Shown here piece by piece: positions 5,567 through 6,621 of a stretch of 6,621 nt of DNA (position 1 is its first letter; the number at the start of each line of letters is the position of its first letter). Source of the stretch: Ruminococcaceae bacterium UBA7030 (GTDB taxonomy: Bacteria; Bacillota; Clostridia; Oscillospirales; Acutalibacteraceae); contig DLBD01000002.1 of NCBI GenBank assembly GCA_002494125.1, positions 1 to 6,621 of the forward strand, read 5' to 3'. The position numbers and the translations under genes are program-made. Below the pieces are notes generated by a model. It saw nothing but the letters and a program-made list of their open reading frames with translations. It was not told the DNA's origin and ran no database searches.

Positions 5567-6581
5567 ATTCTTCTTCAGTTTCTTCGGCATTTTCTTCAAT
5601 GTTCAATATGCTTTCAAAGTCGGCGGAAAGAAGTGAGTCCATTTTAATTTTTGTGTTTGAAAGGTGCTCGCGAAGAATGTATATCGGTCTGTTTTTAACC
5701 TGGACATACATCTTTGAAAGGTATTCGCCGAGTATGCCGAGGCTGGAAAGCTGAAGCCCTCCCAAAAGAAGTACAAGCACGACTATAGTCGCATAACCGG
5801 GAACGTCAATTCCAAACGCAAGTTTCTGAATTATTACGATTATAAGATATATAACAGAGCATACTGCGGAGAAGAAGCCGACATACGTTGATATTTTAAG
5901 GGGCTTTGTTGAAAATGCGAATATTCCCTCAAGGGCATATTTGAAAAGCTTTCGAAAACCCCATTTGGATTCGCCGCTTTCCCTCTCTGCAACAACATAA
6001 GGAATGTATTTTGTGTTAAATCCAACATAGCTGAAAATGCCTTTTGAAAAGCGATGAAATTCGGTCATTGAAAGAATTGCGTCAACCATATTTCTTTTCA
6101 TAAGTCTGAAATCTGATGCACCGTTTACAAAGTCGACATCGGATATTTTGTTAATAAGACCGTAAAAGGTTGACTTCATCTTCGACATAAGAGCGCCTTC
6201 CTTGCGCTCGCCCTGGTATGCTGTTACACAGTCAAGGTCCGGGTCTGAATTCATAATCTCAAACATTTCAACAACAACCTCAGGCCTTTGTTGAAGGTCT
6301 GCGTCAATAAGACATACCATATCGCCGTTTGCATTTGAAAGTCCGGCATAGATTGCCGACTCCTTTCCAAAATTACGGCTGAATGAAAGCACCTGAATAT
6401 TGCTGTCCCTGTTTTCGTTAAAGAGCTTTTTGAGGTTTTGATGAGTCTTGTCCGTACTTCCGTCATTTACGAAAACGAATTCGTAATCGGTAATCTTGCC
6501 CTCAAAAACCCTGTTGGTTTCGCTGAAAAACTTTTCAACATTGCCCTCCTCGTTATAGCAGGGTATTACTAATGATAGCAT
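5565..6581 (-). CDS. Polyprenyl-phosphate glycosyltransferase, GT2 family (GtrB/DPM1-like)
   Basis: A 338-residue enzyme of the bacterial DPM1-like branch of family GT2 (GtrB, ArnC, CsbB and relatives). These move a sugar from a nucleotide donor onto undecaprenyl phosphate on the cytoplasmic face of the membrane. Visible motifs are VIPCYNEEGN (5-14), VNDGSTDKT (38-46) with the donor-binding aspartate, SRNFGKE (68-74) and the metal-binding DADLQ (93-97). RESGESKWGFRKLF (200-213) is the basic loop typical of GtrB-like enzymes. Two membrane helices follow (about 233-253 and 264-286). The C-terminus ends in an unusually acidic tail (about 320-338, EENAEETEEE). The sugar cannot be read from the sequence. 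The ATG at 6581-6579 has GAGAGG (6595-6590) eight bases upstream. The gene converges on mgtE; a partner flippase or second transferase, if any, would lie beyond the right edge. Confidence 0.94.
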   Translation of the reverse strand: MLSLVIPCYNEEGNVEKFFSETNRVFEGKITDYEFVFVNDGSTDKTHQNLKKLFNENRDSNIQVLSFSRNFGKESAIYAGLSNANGDMVCLIDADLQQRPEVVVEMFEIMNSDPDLDCVTAYQGERKEGALMSKMKSTFYGLINKISDVDFVNGASDFRLMKRNMVDAILSMTEFHRFSKGIFSYVGFNTKYIPYVVAERESGESKWGFRKLFKYALEGIFAFSTKPLKISTYVGFFSAVCSVIYLIIVIIQKLAFGIDVPGYATIVVLVLLLGGLQLSSLGILGEYLSKMYVQVKNRPIYILREHLSNTKIKMDSLLSADFESILNIEENAEETEEE

Positions 6582-6607
6582 GTTTTATACCTCTCATTAA
6601 AATCATT

Positions 6608-6613
6608 ATTATA
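6608..6613 (-). promoter_or_regulatory. Possible -10 element for the glycosyltransferase gene
   Basis: TATAAT on the minus strand, about 27 bases before the ATG, would start transcription near 6601. The -35 element would lie about 10-15 bases outside the window, so the call is unproven. The flanking sequence is an alternating AT run where TATAAT can occur by chance. Confidence 0.35.
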
Positions 6614-6621
6614 TATATTAT

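Overview
The window looks like ordinary chromosomal DNA of a low-to-moderate GC Gram-positive bacterium of the class Clostridia, probably an Oscillospiraceae/Ruminococcaceae-type gut anaerobe. The reasons are strong GGAGG-type ribosome binding sites 7-8 bases before most starts, consensus sigma-A promoters in very AT-rich spacers, a Firmicutes-style ABC-F protein, and exported proteins with Clostridia-like domains. The genus assignment is inference from style, not from a marker gene. I see no RNA genes, CRISPR arrays, insertion sequences or prophage genes.

Layout: (1) 1-1409, minus strand: an ABC-F ATPase whose 3' end runs off the left edge. (2) 1410-1572: a compact divergent promoter region. 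It has a perfect TTGACA-17-TATAAT promoter facing right and a good TTGTAT-17-TAAAAT promoter facing left. (3) 1573-5522, plus strand: a tight four-gene run, probably one operon. Its genes are ribulose-phosphate 3-epimerase (rpe), a membrane-anchored glycoside-hydrolase-like protein, a signal-peptide protein with cadherin-like beta-sandwich domains and a C-terminal membrane anchor, and the magnesium transporter mgtE. (4) 5528-5566: a strong hairpin terminator serving both strands. (5) 5565-6581, minus strand: a GtrB/DPM1-like polyprenyl-phosphate glycosyltransferase converging on mgtE, with a possible -10 element near the right edge.

The genes do not form one recognisable pathway. rpe belongs to the pentose phosphate pathway, mgtE brings in Mg2+, the ABC-F protein acts on ribosomes, and the glycosyltransferase makes a lipid-linked sugar for the envelope. 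The two middle genes of the operon are the least understood: both should place a folded domain outside the membrane, and they lie side by side between two housekeeping genes.

The most interesting observations are the asymmetric ATP sites predicted for the ABC-F protein and the uncharacterised pair of exported proteins in the rpe-mgtE operon. I found no convincing evidence for a wholly new system.
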